Shown: piece by piece, positions 18,030-26,008 of the stretch
How the letters are laid out: the number at the start of each line of letters is the position of its first letter
How positions within the stretch are numbered: the first letter of the stretch is position 1
NCBI GenBank assembly: GCA_031551135.1
Contig: JAVBOA010000030.1
Coordinates: forward strand, 16,618 to 80,617
DNA from: JAITVM01 sp031551135
Lineage (GTDB): Bacteria; Bacillota; Clostridia; Lachnospirales; JAITVM01
Reading direction: 5' to 3'
DNA: 64,000 bases
The notes under the pieces: model-generated
The model's database searches: none
Seen by the model: only the letters and a program-made list of their open reading frames with translations
What the model was told of the DNA's origin: nothing
Program-made: the position numbers and the translations under genes

Positions 18030-18058
18030 AACCTTAGACTAATCTCTAAGGTTTTTTT
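18030..18058 (+). terminator. Terminator of the cobalamin riboswitch expression platform
   Basis: AACCTTAGA / TCTAAGGTT stem with a 5-nt loop and seven T residues, 30 nt before cbiB. A smaller CGGC/GCCG hairpin with TTTTTT lies at 17998-18018, so two T-tailed stems stand in tandem. The placement after the aptamer indicates control by transcription termination. Confidence 0.8.
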
Positions 18059-18088
18059 GAGCTTTTATAAAATTCGGGGGTATGTTGT

Positions 18089-19045
18089 ATGGACAGAATT
18101 ATTCAGATTATAATTTGCGGATTTATATTGGATTGTATCTTGGGCGACCCTCAAAACCCTTTTCACCCAATTCGTTTTATCGGAAAATTTATCGCTATCG
18201 GAATCGATATTCACAGAAAAATGTCTTTTAAATCAAATTTTTTCAGCTTTTGTTTTGGAGCTTTATTATCAATAATTACTCTATCGCTGACTTTTTTCAT
18301 ATCGAAAATTCTTATCGGCCTAATGTATAGCGTGGCTTATGCATTTGGCTTTTTGACCGAAGTATTATTTTGCTATTTTATTATTGCGCCGAAGGCATTA
18401 AAAACCGAAAGTATGAAAGTTTATAAAAATATTATTTTGGGAGATTTGGAAAAATCAAGAATAGCTTTATCTTATATTGTGGGCAGAGATACCAAAAATC
18501 TTACGTTTCCGCAGATAATTAAAGGAGCAGTTGAAACTGTTGCGGAAAATTTATCCGATGGTGTAATCGCTCCGCTTATTTTTGTTTTTATTGGGGGCGT
18601 TCCGCTCGGAATGGCTTATAAAGCCGCAAACACATTGGATTCTATGATTGGCTACAGGAATCAAGAATTTGAATATTTTGGAAAATTCGCCGCAAAATTG
18701 GATGATCTGCTTAATTTTATTCCGGCTAGAATTTCGGCACTTATGATGATTATCGCAGCATTTTTAACAGGGCATAATTTAAAAAATGCAATTAAGATTT
18801 TTATAAGGGACAGATACAAACATAAAAGTCCGAATTCTGCCCAAACCGAAGCTGTTTGCGCAGGCGCACTCGGGATTTGCTTGGGCGGTGATAATTATTA
18901 TAACGGCACGCTTGTCCACAAACCCAAAATCGGAGATAATCTCACAGAGCCAAAATCGGAGCATATCATTGAAGCAAATCGGTTAATGTATGTATCTACG
19001 GTTTTAATAATTTTCTTTATGATTTTAAAAAATTTTTTATCTTGA
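18089..19045 (+). CDS. cbiB: Adenosylcobinamide-phosphate synthase CbiB
   Basis: 318 residues, integral membrane enzyme joining the aminopropanol arm to adenosylcobyric acid. The N-terminal motif LDCILGDPQNPFHPIRFIG is diagnostic. GRDTKNL, VETVAENLSDGVIAPL and AYKAANTLDSMIGY are further family blocks. Several hydrophobic segments occur at about 50-100, 180-200, 210-230 and 298-316. It is the first gene under the B12 riboswitch, 18 nt before cobD. Confidence 0.95.
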   Translation: MDRIIQIIICGFILDCILGDPQNPFHPIRFIGKFIAIGIDIHRKMSFKSNFFSFCFGALLSIITLSLTFFISKILIGLMYSVAYAFGFLTEVLFCYFIIAPKALKTESMKVYKNIILGDLEKSRIALSYIVGRDTKNLTFPQIIKGAVETVAENLSDGVIAPLIFVFIGGVPLGMAYKAANTLDSMIGYRNQEFEYFGKFAAKLDDLLNFIPARISALMMIIAAFLTGHNLKNAIKIFIRDRYKHKSPNSAQTEAVCAGALGICLGGDNYYNGTLVHKPKIGDNLTEPKSEHIIEANRLMYVSTVLIIFFMILKNFLS

Positions 19046-19063
19046 AATCAGGAGGGTGTTTTT

Positions 19064-20134
19064 ATGTATGAATACCTGCACGGAGGAAATGCAGCTTTTG
19101 AACATAATGGAGAAAAAATTCTGGATTTATCCGCAAATATAAACCCTTTAGGATTTCCAAAAGAGATAGAAAAGGCCATAAAAAACGAAATTCACTTTTG
19201 TGACAGATATTCGGACAATTATTCTACAGAGCTTCGAAATAAAATCGCTCTATATGAAAATATTGACTCTAAATGGATATTTTGCGGAAATGGCGCTTCG
19301 GATATTATTTTCAGGCTACCCATCGCTTTGCGCTCGAAATCTGTATTAGTAACAGCGCCGACATTTTCAGATTACGAACGTTCTTCAAAGTCATTTGGAT
19401 CGAATTTGGCTTATCAATATTTAGAAGAATCTGAAAATTTCGTAGCGGATAGAAAAATATTAGACATTGTAAAAAAATACAATTCGGATTTAATTTTTAT
19501 CTGCAATCCGAACAATCCTACCGGTGTGATGACAGAGCGCAGTATTATTGAAGAACTGCTTATATACGGCAAAAAAAATAATGCTAATATTGTTGTGGAT
19601 GAGTGCTTTATGGATTTCGCGGAAAACAGCGAAATTTATACCGCAAAAAAATTACTTCCGCTTTATGATAATTTAATTATTTTGAAAGCTTTTACAAAGA
19701 TTTTTGCTTTGCCGGGGATTCGTTTAGGATATGCACTTTGCGGAAATCAAGCCACAATAGAAAAACTCTATGCCCACGGGCCGGACTGGGCTGTATCAAA
19801 TATCGCACAAGCAGCCGGAATTGCGGCGCTTGAAAACGCAGAAGAGTACATAAAAAATACAATTGAATATGTTTCGGCAGAAAGACAAAAAATGCAAAAT
19901 GCACTTACTGAGATGAAATTTAAATTATTTGACAGTCGTGCGAATTATATATTTTTTCATAATCCGCATGATTTTGATTTATACAAAGAATTGAATAAAA
20001 AAGGAATCAGAATCCGTTCGTGTGATAACTATCGAGGACTTTCAAGCGGTTTTTACCGGACTGCTGTTTCAAAAAGTGCAGACAATGAAAAACTGATATC
20101 CGCATTAAAAGAAATATATATACTGAATCATTAG
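19064..20134 (+). CDS. cobD: L-threonine-O-3-phosphate decarboxylase (CobD)
   Basis: 356 residues, a PLP enzyme of the aminotransferase class I/II fold that makes aminopropanol phosphate for CbiB. LDLSANINPLGFP is the characteristic N-terminal block, CNPNNPTGV contacts PLP, DECFMDF follows, and the Schiff-base lysine is in LKAFTKIFALPGIRLGY. RBS GGAGG precedes the ATG. Position between cbiB and cobT under the riboswitch separates it from the similar hisC at 37261. Confidence 0.93.
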   Translation: MYEYLHGGNAAFEHNGEKILDLSANINPLGFPKEIEKAIKNEIHFCDRYSDNYSTELRNKIALYENIDSKWIFCGNGASDIIFRLPIALRSKSVLVTAPTFSDYERSSKSFGSNLAYQYLEESENFVADRKILDIVKKYNSDLIFICNPNNPTGVMTERSIIEELLIYGKKNNANIVVDECFMDFAENSEIYTAKKLLPLYDNLIILKAFTKIFALPGIRLGYALCGNQATIEKLYAHGPDWAVSNIAQAAGIAALENAEEYIKNTIEYVSAERQKMQNALTEMKFKLFDSRANYIFFHNPHDFDLYKELNKKGIRIRSCDNYRGLSSGFYRTAVSKSADNEKLISALKEIYILNH

Positions 20135-20154
20135 AGAATTTGGGAGGGAATTAT

Positions 20155-21237
20155 ATGAATTTACAAGAAATTATCAATGGAATCAAGCCTTTGGATGATG
20201 AGGCTAAAAAGCTTGCAGCCGCCAGACAGGATTCATTAATCAAACCGATAGGAAGTCTTGGCAGAATCGAGGAATTGTCCGTTCAATTAGCCGGAATAAG
20301 TGGAAAAATTGACAGTTCTTTTGACAAAAAAGCGATTATTATAATGTGCGCGGATAACGGAGTTTGCGAAGAGGGCGTTAGTGCCGCTCCGCAGGCGGTT
20401 ACATTAATGCAGGCTGCAAATTTCAAACGAAATATTACAGGTGTAGGCGTATTATCCAAAATATCAAAATCGGATATGATAGTAATTGATATTGGAATAA
20501 ATTCTGATGTAGAATCTGAAAATTTTGAAAATAAAAAAATTAAAAAAGGAACGAATAATATAGCAAAAGAGCCTGCTATGACGAGAGAAGAAGCGCTGAA
20601 AGCTATCGAAATCGGATTTCTGGAAGCAGAAAAATTATATAAACAAGGCTATAAAGTAATCGGCACAGGCGAAATGGGAATAGGCAATACAACGACTTCC
20701 GGCTTGGTAATTATGGCTTTAAGCGGATGCGGCGTGGATGAAGCTGTCGGCAGAGGTGCAGGCCTTACTGACGAAGCTTTTATTAATAAAAAACAATTAA
20801 TAGAAAAAATTTATAAATTGCACAAGCCGGATGTGAACGACCCTATAGATGTAATTTCGAAAATCGGAGGGCTTGATATTGCCGGGCTTGTTGGAGTTTT
20901 TTTGGGTGCGGCGTATTATAAAACTCCTGTCGTTATCGACGGAATAATATCCTCGGCGGCAGCTCTTGCGGCATACAGGCTTTGCGAAAATGCTAAGGAA
21001 TATATGATTCCGTCTCATTTATCCGAAGAACCGGGTTATTCCGTTGCGATAAAAATTCTCGGCACAAAGCCATATTTTAATTTGGATATGAGACTTGGCG
21101 AAGGAACAGGCTGTCCGTTTACTTTTCTTTTGATTGATGCCGCCGAAAAAGTTATAAAAGAAATGGCAACTTTTGAGGAAGTGAATATGGATAACAGCAC
21201 TTTGGTGGATATTCGTGATATAGATTCTGAAGAATGA
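20155..21237 (+). CDS. cobT: Nicotinate-nucleotide-dimethylbenzimidazole phosphoribosyltransferase
   Basis: 360 residues from the ATG at 20155; GGGAGGG lies 6 nt upstream and a TTG at 20140 would overlap it. CobT activates the lower ligand base for cobalamin. KPIGSLGRIEELSVQLAG, ADNGVCEEGVSAAPQAVT, GTGEMGIGNTTTSG and the catalytic-glutamate region MRLGEGTGCPF are all present. No cobU or cobS is nearby, so the operon holds only part of the late pathway. Confidence 0.95.
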   Translation: MNLQEIINGIKPLDDEAKKLAAARQDSLIKPIGSLGRIEELSVQLAGISGKIDSSFDKKAIIIMCADNGVCEEGVSAAPQAVTLMQAANFKRNITGVGVLSKISKSDMIVIDIGINSDVESENFENKKIKKGTNNIAKEPAMTREEALKAIEIGFLEAEKLYKQGYKVIGTGEMGIGNTTTSGLVIMALSGCGVDEAVGRGAGLTDEAFINKKQLIEKIYKLHKPDVNDPIDVISKIGGLDIAGLVGVFLGAAYYKTPVVIDGIISSAAALAAYRLCENAKEYMIPSHLSEEPGYSVAIKILGTKPYFNLDMRLGEGTGCPFTFLLIDAAEKVIKEMATFEEVNMDNSTLVDIRDIDSEE

Positions 21238-21288
21238 TTTTGAAATTCTATTGCATTTCTTTTTGCTAGACCGGCGAACAAAAATATA

Positions 21289-21402
21289 GTACTATTTTCA
21301 ATATAAAGGATAGAAAAAAATATTTCATTTCGCGCCAGAAACATTGCGCGAAACGCTCCGCTGTGAAAAATTTTTTTCTACTTATCAAAATGAAAATAGT
21401 AT
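21289..21402 (+). repeat. Palindromic element, full copy
   Basis: Same element as 12352, with GCGCCAG for GCGCTAG in the centre. Its left flank is AGTACTATTTTC, where other copies have ATACTATTTTC, which marks the conserved boundary at TACTATTTTC. Confidence 0.85.
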
Positions 21403-21583
21403 AACAAAATAATTTCACGCATTAACGTAATAAATATTTGAATTGTAATTATTTTCTGTTAGAATAGATTAACTAAAATCCGCATAGTAGATTTTGTTTA
21501 TGCAAAGAACATTTTGAGTTTAATCAAAAATATATTCGCTTTTTAGAAAAAAGGTGGTGTAAAAATATTATGCGGATAGGTTA

Positions 21584-21697
21584 ATACTATTTTCAATATA
21601 AAGGATAGAAAAAAATATTTCATTTCGCGCTAGAAACATTGCGCGAAACGCTCCGCTGTGAAAAATTTTTTTCTACTTATCAAAATGAAAATAGTAT
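21584..21697 (+). repeat. Palindromic element, full copy, upstream of trpB2
   Basis: Virtually identical to the copy at 12352. It ends 32 nt before the trpB2 start codon and so lies inside that gene's leader. Just before it, AAAAAAGGTGGTG is followed by an ATG (21570) whose frame stops after four codons at the element border. Confidence 0.85.
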
Positions 21698-21728
21698 AAA
21701 TTGCTATAACAATAGGAGGAATATAATT

Positions 21729-23096
21729 ATGTCAATTAAAGATGCCAGCAGAATTTTATTATACGAGGATCAAATGCCAAAACAATGGCTGAATATATTA
21801 GCAGATATGCCGGAAAAACCTGATCCATATATTAATCCTCAAACAAAACAACCGGCAACTAAAGAAGATTTTTATCCCCTTTTTGCAAAAGAACTTGCAG
21901 ACCAAGAATTTTCAACAGAAAGATGGATAGATATTCCGCAAGAAATCCTTGATATATATAAAATGTATCGCCCTTCACCGCTGATACGCGCCAAAAATCT
22001 AGAAAAAGCCCTTAAGACTCCGGCGAAAATATATTTCAAACATGAAGGGCTGAATACATCGGGAAGTCATAAATTGAATTCGGCTGTGCCTCAGGTTTAT
22101 TATAATAAAATGCAGGGAATAAAAAAATTGACCACAGAAACCGGGGCCGGACAATGGGGCACGGCTTTAGCAGTTGCATCGGCATTTTATGATATGCCGC
22201 TGACCGTATATATGGTAAAAATCAGTGCAGAGCAAAAGCCATACCGTAAAGCAATAATGGAGACGTTTGGTGCGGAAGTTATTAAAAGTCCAAGCAATAC
22301 CACAGAAGCCGGCAGAAAAATATTGGAAGCAGACCCGAATTGCAGCGGTTCTTTGGGATGTGCAATCAGTGAAGCCGTTGAAGTTGCTCTTGGAACGAAA
22401 GACAGCCGCTATGTTTTAGGCTCTGTTTTAAACCAAGTAGTTTTACATCAGTCAATTATCGGTTTGGAAGCCAAAAAACAATTGGAAATGGTTGATCTTT
22501 ATCCGGATATTATAATCGGGTGCGCAGGCGGCGGCTCTAATTTAGGCGGAATTATGTCGGCGTTTATGATGGATAAACTTACAAAAAAAGCAAATCCATA
22601 TTTTATTGCTGCCGAACCGGCGGCTTGCCCAAGTATGACCCGCGGAAAATACGCTTATGATTTTTGCGATATGTCCAGCATTACACCGCTTGTAAAAATG
22701 TATACCTTAGGTTCTACATTTCTTCCTTCTTCTATACATTCAGGAGGTTTGAGATACCACGGAATGTCGCCGATTTTATCAAAACTATATCACGACGGCT
22801 ATATTGATGAAGCTCGCGCGCTTTCTCAGCGTTCGATTTTTGAGGCCGCACAATTATTTGCAAAACACGAGACAATCCTACCGGCTCCGGAATCTGCTCA
22901 TGCGATTCGTACCGCAATAGACGAAGCTATAAAATGCAGAGAATCCGGCGAATCAAAAGTTATATTGTTTAATCTAACCGGTCATGGCAATTTTGATATG
23001 GCAGCATATATGAAATATTTGGAAAATGACATAATTGATTATTCACCAACTGATGAAGAATTGCAAAAAGGATTCGACGAATTGCCGAAAATATAA
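21729..23096 (+). CDS. trpB: TrpB2-type tryptophan synthase beta-like enzyme
   Basis: 455 residues from ATG 21729 with AGGAGGA 9 nt upstream; the frame runs back into the repeat element but without a site. The length and the extended N-terminus (residues 1-90) mark the TrpB2 group rather than TrpB1. HEGLNTSGSHKLNSAV holds the PLP lysine, TETGAGQWGTALA and CAGGGSNLGG bind substrate and phosphate. TrpB2 makes tryptophan from indole and serine or phosphoserine. There is no trpA or other trp gene here, consistent with indole salvage or a stand-alone role. Confidence 0.92.
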   Translation: MSIKDASRILLYEDQMPKQWLNILADMPEKPDPYINPQTKQPATKEDFYPLFAKELADQEFSTERWIDIPQEILDIYKMYRPSPLIRAKNLEKALKTPAKIYFKHEGLNTSGSHKLNSAVPQVYYNKMQGIKKLTTETGAGQWGTALAVASAFYDMPLTVYMVKISAEQKPYRKAIMETFGAEVIKSPSNTTEAGRKILEADPNCSGSLGCAISEAVEVALGTKDSRYVLGSVLNQVVLHQSIIGLEAKKQLEMVDLYPDIIIGCAGGGSNLGGIMSAFMMDKLTKKANPYFIAAEPAACPSMTRGKYAYDFCDMSSITPLVKMYTLGSTFLPSSIHSGGLRYHGMSPILSKLYHDGYIDEARALSQRSIFEAAQLFAKHETILPAPESAHAIRTAIDEAIKCRESGESKVILFNLTGHGNFDMAAYMKYLENDIIDYSPTDEELQKGFDELPKI

Positions 23097-23112
23097 TATA
23101 AAATAATTTATT

Positions 23113-23155
23113 AGCGGTTTGATTTTTTTCGCATGAAGTCAGGCCGCTGTTTTTA
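23113..23155 (+). terminator. Terminator after trpB2
   Basis: AGCGGTTTGA / TCAGGCCGCT stem with G-U pairs, followed by GTTTTTA. Confidence 0.75.
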
Positions 23156-23181
23156 TACTTATCTAAATGAAAGTAGTATTA
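23154..23181 (+). repeat. Right-end remnant of the palindromic element
   Basis: TACTTATCTAAATGAAAGTAGTATT resembles the right end of the element (CTACTTATCAAAATGAAAATAG) with three changes. Confidence 0.5.
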
Positions 23182-23192
23182 TTTTACAACAT

Positions 23193-23217
23193 AAAAAGGC
23201 CGATATTATCAGCCTTC
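23193..23217 (-). terminator. Probable terminator of the cupin gene
   Basis: AAGGCCGA / TCAGCCTT with one mismatch; on the minus strand it is followed by TTTTTATG. A palindromic element separates it from the cupin stop codon. Confidence 0.5.
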
Positions 23218-23236
23218 TGTTAAAAAAATTTTTTTT

Positions 23237-23350
23237 ATACTATTTCTCTTCTAAAGAATAGAAAAAATATTTCATTTCGCGCTTGGAGCGTTGTGCAAAA
23301 CACTTCGTTGTGAAAAATTTTTTTCTACTTATCAAAATGAAAATAGTATT
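23237..23350 (+). repeat. Palindromic element, diverged full copy
   Basis: Ends ATACTATTT and GAAAATAGTAT, with left-arm changes (CTCTTCTAAAGAATAG) like those in the copy at 37151 and in the miniature copies. The right arm is standard. Confidence 0.8.
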
Positions 23351-23355
23351 AGCTC

Positions 23356-23832
23356 TTATTGTTTAAAAAAACTCAAATTTGGGTCAGTGTCCCAATCGAT
23401 TACATTATCTTCTTTTCTAAATACAAAACTTTCTCCATGAGATTTCACCAAAAAGATATCTTCATCCGGATAAAAGCAAATGTCTTCCGTTTCGACCGTC
23501 CCGATATCCATTATTTCTAAAATCTCGTCTCCGTCATTGAAAAACTGGTGTGCGTTTCCGTCACCGGCAGTTTTTGCAACAAAATCTCCTTTTATTACTT
23601 CATATTCGATATCGTTCATTCGTAAAATTCCACTTCCGCTTAAAATAATAAAAAATTCTTCTTGTTCAGAATGGCTGTGGTATTTTGAGCTGTAATGATT
23701 CGGCTTAATATGGTCAATATTAACATAAATCTTATTGCTCCCGGCGGCCTTTCCCAGAAAAATCTGTTCTATTCCTAAATAATCACTGCGTTTGTAACTA
23801 TTCGGAACATCAGAAATATTGTAAATGTGCAT
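23356..23832 (-). CDS. Cupin-domain protein
   Basis: 158 residues. A single cupin barrel lies at about 35-115, with YHSHSEQEEFFIILSGSGILRM as motif 1 (two His and a Glu for metal binding) and GDFVAKTAGDGNAHQFFND as motif 2. The C-terminal 40 residues form a second beta stretch. RBS GGGAGG precedes the ATG. It is monocistronic, flanked by repeat elements. No substrate can be assigned. Confidence 0.8.
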   Translation of the reverse strand: MHIYNISDVPNSYKRSDYLGIEQIFLGKAAGSNKIYVNIDHIKPNHYSSKYHSHSEQEEFFIILSGSGILRMNDIEYEVIKGDFVAKTAGDGNAHQFFNDGDEILEIMDIGTVETEDICFYPDEDIFLVKSHGESFVFRKEDNVIDWDTDPNLSFFKQ

Positions 23833-24069
23833 TTTTTTCCTCCCTTTTATCCTGATATAAATTTATTTCTATCAAAGATATAACAGAATAAACGAAAAAA
23901 TTTCCCCCGATCGATAAAGACCAAAACTTTTAAAAAGTTTTTTTGTAAAAAAAGTAGTGCATTGTTATAAGCGTAGTAAAATTTCATTTTTTCTTTTTCG
24001 TAATCCCGAAGTTGTGCAGAATAACAATTTAATTACCATCAAGCGGCTGAGTATTGCAAAATAACACCG

Positions 24070-24175
24070 ATCTCCATTTAATTTGCAGAAAAAGTTTTTC
24101 ACAGCGAACCGTTTCGCGCAGCGCTTGAAGCGCAGAATGAAATATTTTTTCTATTATTTAAAAAGGAAATAGTAT
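24070..24175 (-). repeat. Decayed palindromic element, inverted
   Basis: AGAAAAAGTTTTTCACAGCG, GTTTCGCGC, GAATGAAATATTTTTT and GGAAATAGTAT match the inverted element; the left end (24070-24088) is eroded. Confidence 0.7.
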
Positions 24176-24243
24176 AACGTGAGTTCGATGGCAAAACGCT
24201 CATCAAAGATTTGGAATTTAATCCTATTCGAAGAATCATAAAG

Positions 24244-24329
24244 CGGTGAAAATATGGCGATTAAAAAATTTTTCACCGATATAGTAGTATTGCTTGTGGC
24301 AATTTTGTGTAAAACTACTATATTTTTTG
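24244..24329 (+). other. Two tandem hairpins, the second T-tailed
   Basis: First stem CGGTGAAAA / TTTTCACCG (24244-24278). Second stem TATAGTAGT / ACTACTATA (24280-24322) followed by TTTTTT, so it could terminate plus-strand transcription, although no upstream plus-strand gene is seen. Confidence 0.5.
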
Positions 24330-24722
24330 ATTTTTCGGTCATATTAAATTTGTTTCTTAGTATTTTTAAATCTTTGAGCAATATTCTCAGAAAAAATCCC
24401 TAGCAGGCTTTTTCAAGCCTTCCTTATGGATTTTAATGATTTGTTAAAATCAACATAACCGCATAATAATCTAACAAAGTTAATATATATTTTATGTGTT
24501 TCAGATTAATGACAATTATATGTTAATTAAAGCAGTAATTGAAATTATTATCCTTGATTTGTGATTCCATTATTTTACAACATTTACAAGGTGAATTCAA
24601 GCTACGGGGAAAATACAATTTGGGATAATTGTAATAAATGCTAAAAATTTTTGTTATAAATTATTACAAATTTCTTTTGATTAGACTTTTGTTTTCGGTT
24701 TGCGGAAAAGCCCGTCGATAGC

Positions 24723-24864
24723 AAAAAAAAACGGCGAAATACTATTTTCATTATTAAGGATAGAAAAAAATATTTCATTTCACGCTTGAAGCATGCGTGA
24801 AACGCTCCGCTGTGAAAAATTTTTTTCTACTTATCAAAATGAAAATAGTATAAATACGCCGTTT
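24723..24864 (-). terminator. Terminator of the VOC gene, split by a palindromic element
   Basis: AAACGGCG (24729-24736) and CGCCGTTT (24857-24864) form an 8-bp stem; on the minus strand the second arm runs into nine T residues. The element at 24739-24851 occupies the loop. Confidence 0.7.
24739..24851 (+). repeat. Palindromic element, full copy, in a terminator loop
   Basis: Ends ATACTATTTTC and GAAAATAGTAT; central arms TTTCACGC / GCGTGAAA differ in base but remain complementary, showing pair-preserving change. Confidence 0.85.
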
Positions 24865-24914
24865 ATGATATGAACTCAAAACCAAATTATGCTGATTTAA
24901 ATCAGTGATTAGTA

Positions 24915-25346
24915 TTAATTCTCTTTTTCTCCGAACAATTTTACTCTATCTTCAAAACTCACAATTCTATGGATTTCGTGGAGCATCCAAACATAACCGA
25001 ATTCATCTTTAAAAATCGCATTAGAAACCCCAAAGTCGTGCATATCGGTAATCGGCTGGATAGAAATGCATCCGTTATTCATTGCTTTTTCGTAAGTGTC
25101 CTTGATGTCTTCTACCAAAACATTAAACCAAATAGATTGCTCTTTATCCGGAGTTGGGGCGAATAAATTAAATTCGGGATTTTCATCAAGAATATGAAAT
25201 CTTGATTCAAAAATCGAAAAAATCGCCTCATTTTGACCTTTTGGGAATGATGTTACTTCTATTCGTTTTACTTCAAAGATTTTTTCGTATTTTTCGATTG
25301 TTTCTATAGAGTCTTTTACAACAAAATCAATTTCTACACCTGTCAT
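24915..25346 (-). CDS. VOC-family protein, PhnB-like
   Basis: 143 residues. Two VOC modules: VEIDFVVKDSIETIEKYEKIF at the N-terminus and IWFNVLVEDIKDTYEKAMNN in the second half, ending in FGVSNAIFKDEFGYVWMLHEI. The lack of clear metal-binding His and Glu at all glyoxalase positions places it with the PhnB/YycE-like group of unknown function. RBS AGGAGAAT precedes the ATG. It is monocistronic, with its terminator interrupted by a repeat. Confidence 0.75.
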   Translation of the reverse strand: MTGVEIDFVVKDSIETIEKYEKIFEVKRIEVTSFPKGQNEAIFSIFESRFHILDENPEFNLFAPTPDKEQSIWFNVLVEDIKDTYEKAMNNGCISIQPITDMHDFGVSNAIFKDEFGYVWMLHEIHRIVSFEDRVKLFGEKEN

Positions 25347-25437
25347 TATCTATTCTCCTTTGTTTTTTATAATACAAGATTTTGATTATTGGTATAATAT
25401 TACTATACTTTAAAAAAAATTGTTTGTCTAATATATA

Positions 25438-25552
25438 TGTTTGCTGATAAACATTCCATTTTTTTAATTATTTATCAGCAAACATTTTCCGCTGTTTATA
25501 GGCAAGCATTAATGATTTTGTATTGTAAATCATTAATGCGACCTATATAGCA
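25438..25552. other. Two adjacent large stem-loops
   Basis: Stem-loop one: perfect 14-bp arms TGTTTGCTGATAAA (25438) and TTTATCAGCAAACA (25471), 19-nt loop, then TTTT. Stem-loop two: GCATTAATGATTT (25506) with AAATCATTAATGC (25527), extended past an internal loop by TATAGG / CCTATA. They lie between the VOC gene and tRNA-Gly. They may be an unrelated repeat, an RNA, or double terminators. Confidence 0.6.
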
Positions 25553-25661
25553 GTTTCATTTTTTACAGACTATACAGTATTTTTTTAATTTATAAAATCA
25601 AGAAAAACGAAAAATTGAAAAAATTACCGAAAAAATATTTTTATTTTCCGAAAAAAACGTA

Positions 25662-25690
25662 TTGACAATATCGAAAAAAATATGTATAAT
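25662..25690 (+). promoter_or_regulatory. Sigma-A promoter of tRNA-Gly
   Basis: Consensus TTGACA (25662-25667), a 17-nt spacer, and TATAAT (25685-25690), 40 nt before the tRNA. Confidence 0.85.
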
Positions 25691-25730
25691 TTCTTCTTGT
25701 AGCAAACAAACAAAATAAAAAAAATAACAT

Positions 25731-25801
25731 GCAGGTGTGATTCAATGGTAGAATGTCAGCCTTCCAAGCTGAAAACGAGGGTTCGATTCCCTTCACCTGC
25801 T
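25731..25801 (+). tRNA. tRNA-Gly (anticodon TCC)
   Basis: Acceptor arms GCAGGTG / CACCTGC, anticodon stem TCAGC / GCTGA with loop CTTCCAA (anticodon TCC), and T-loop TTCGATT. 71 nt; the CCA end is not encoded. A promoter and terminator flank it, so it is a single-tRNA unit. Confidence 0.95.
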
Positions 25802-25802
25802 T

Positions 25803-25827
25803 TCCCGATTATTCGGGATTTTTTTAT
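25803..25827 (+). terminator. Terminator of tRNA-Gly
   Basis: CCCGA / TCGGG hairpin followed by ATTTTTTT immediately after the tRNA. Confidence 0.8.
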
Positions 25828-25850
25828 TTTAAACGAAATAAATTTAAATG

Positions 25851-25964
25851 ATACTATTTTCATTTAGATAAGTAGAAAAAAATTTTTCACAGCGGAGCGT
25901 TTCGTGCAATGTTTCCGGCGCGAAATGAAATATTTTTTTCTATCCTTAATATTGAAAATAGTAT
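25851..25964 (-). repeat. Palindromic element, full copy, inverted
   Basis: Ends ATACTATTTTC / GAAAATAGTAT; centre reads CGTTTCGTGCAATG, inverted relative to 12352. Confidence 0.85.
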
Positions 25965-25969
25965 GAAAT

Positions 25970-26000
25970 AAAAACCGTGCGGAATTATTCCCGCACGGCC
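25970..26000 (-). terminator. Terminator of the stalk-domain gene
   Basis: CCGTGCGG / CCGCACGG stem; on the minus strand it is followed by TTTTTATTT, 9 nt after the stop codon at 26009. Confidence 0.85.
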
Positions 26001-26008
26001 GTGTTCTT

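Larger units (their letters stand above)
23833..24914. other. Non-coding stretch of 1.1 kb with repeats and hairpins
   Basis: I see no convincing gene. Contents: a T-rich AAAACTTTT/AAAAAGTTTT hairpin near 23929, a decayed palindromic element (24070-24175), two tandem hairpins (24244-24329), AT-rich sequence without RBS-ATG pairs, and a full element inside a terminator (24723-24864). The only open frame, 24154-24381 minus (75 codons), overlaps the repeat and lacks a binding site. Confidence 0.6.

Noticed and set aside
16320..24185. Shared TAACGTGAGTT near 16327 and 24175, both beside palindromic elements
   Set aside because: Eleven bases in two places in an AT-rich genome can be chance, and positions relative to the elements differ.
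24154..24381. 75-codon minus-strand frame in the long gap
   Set aside because: It overlaps a decayed repeat element and hairpins, has no convincing binding site and no recognisable motif.
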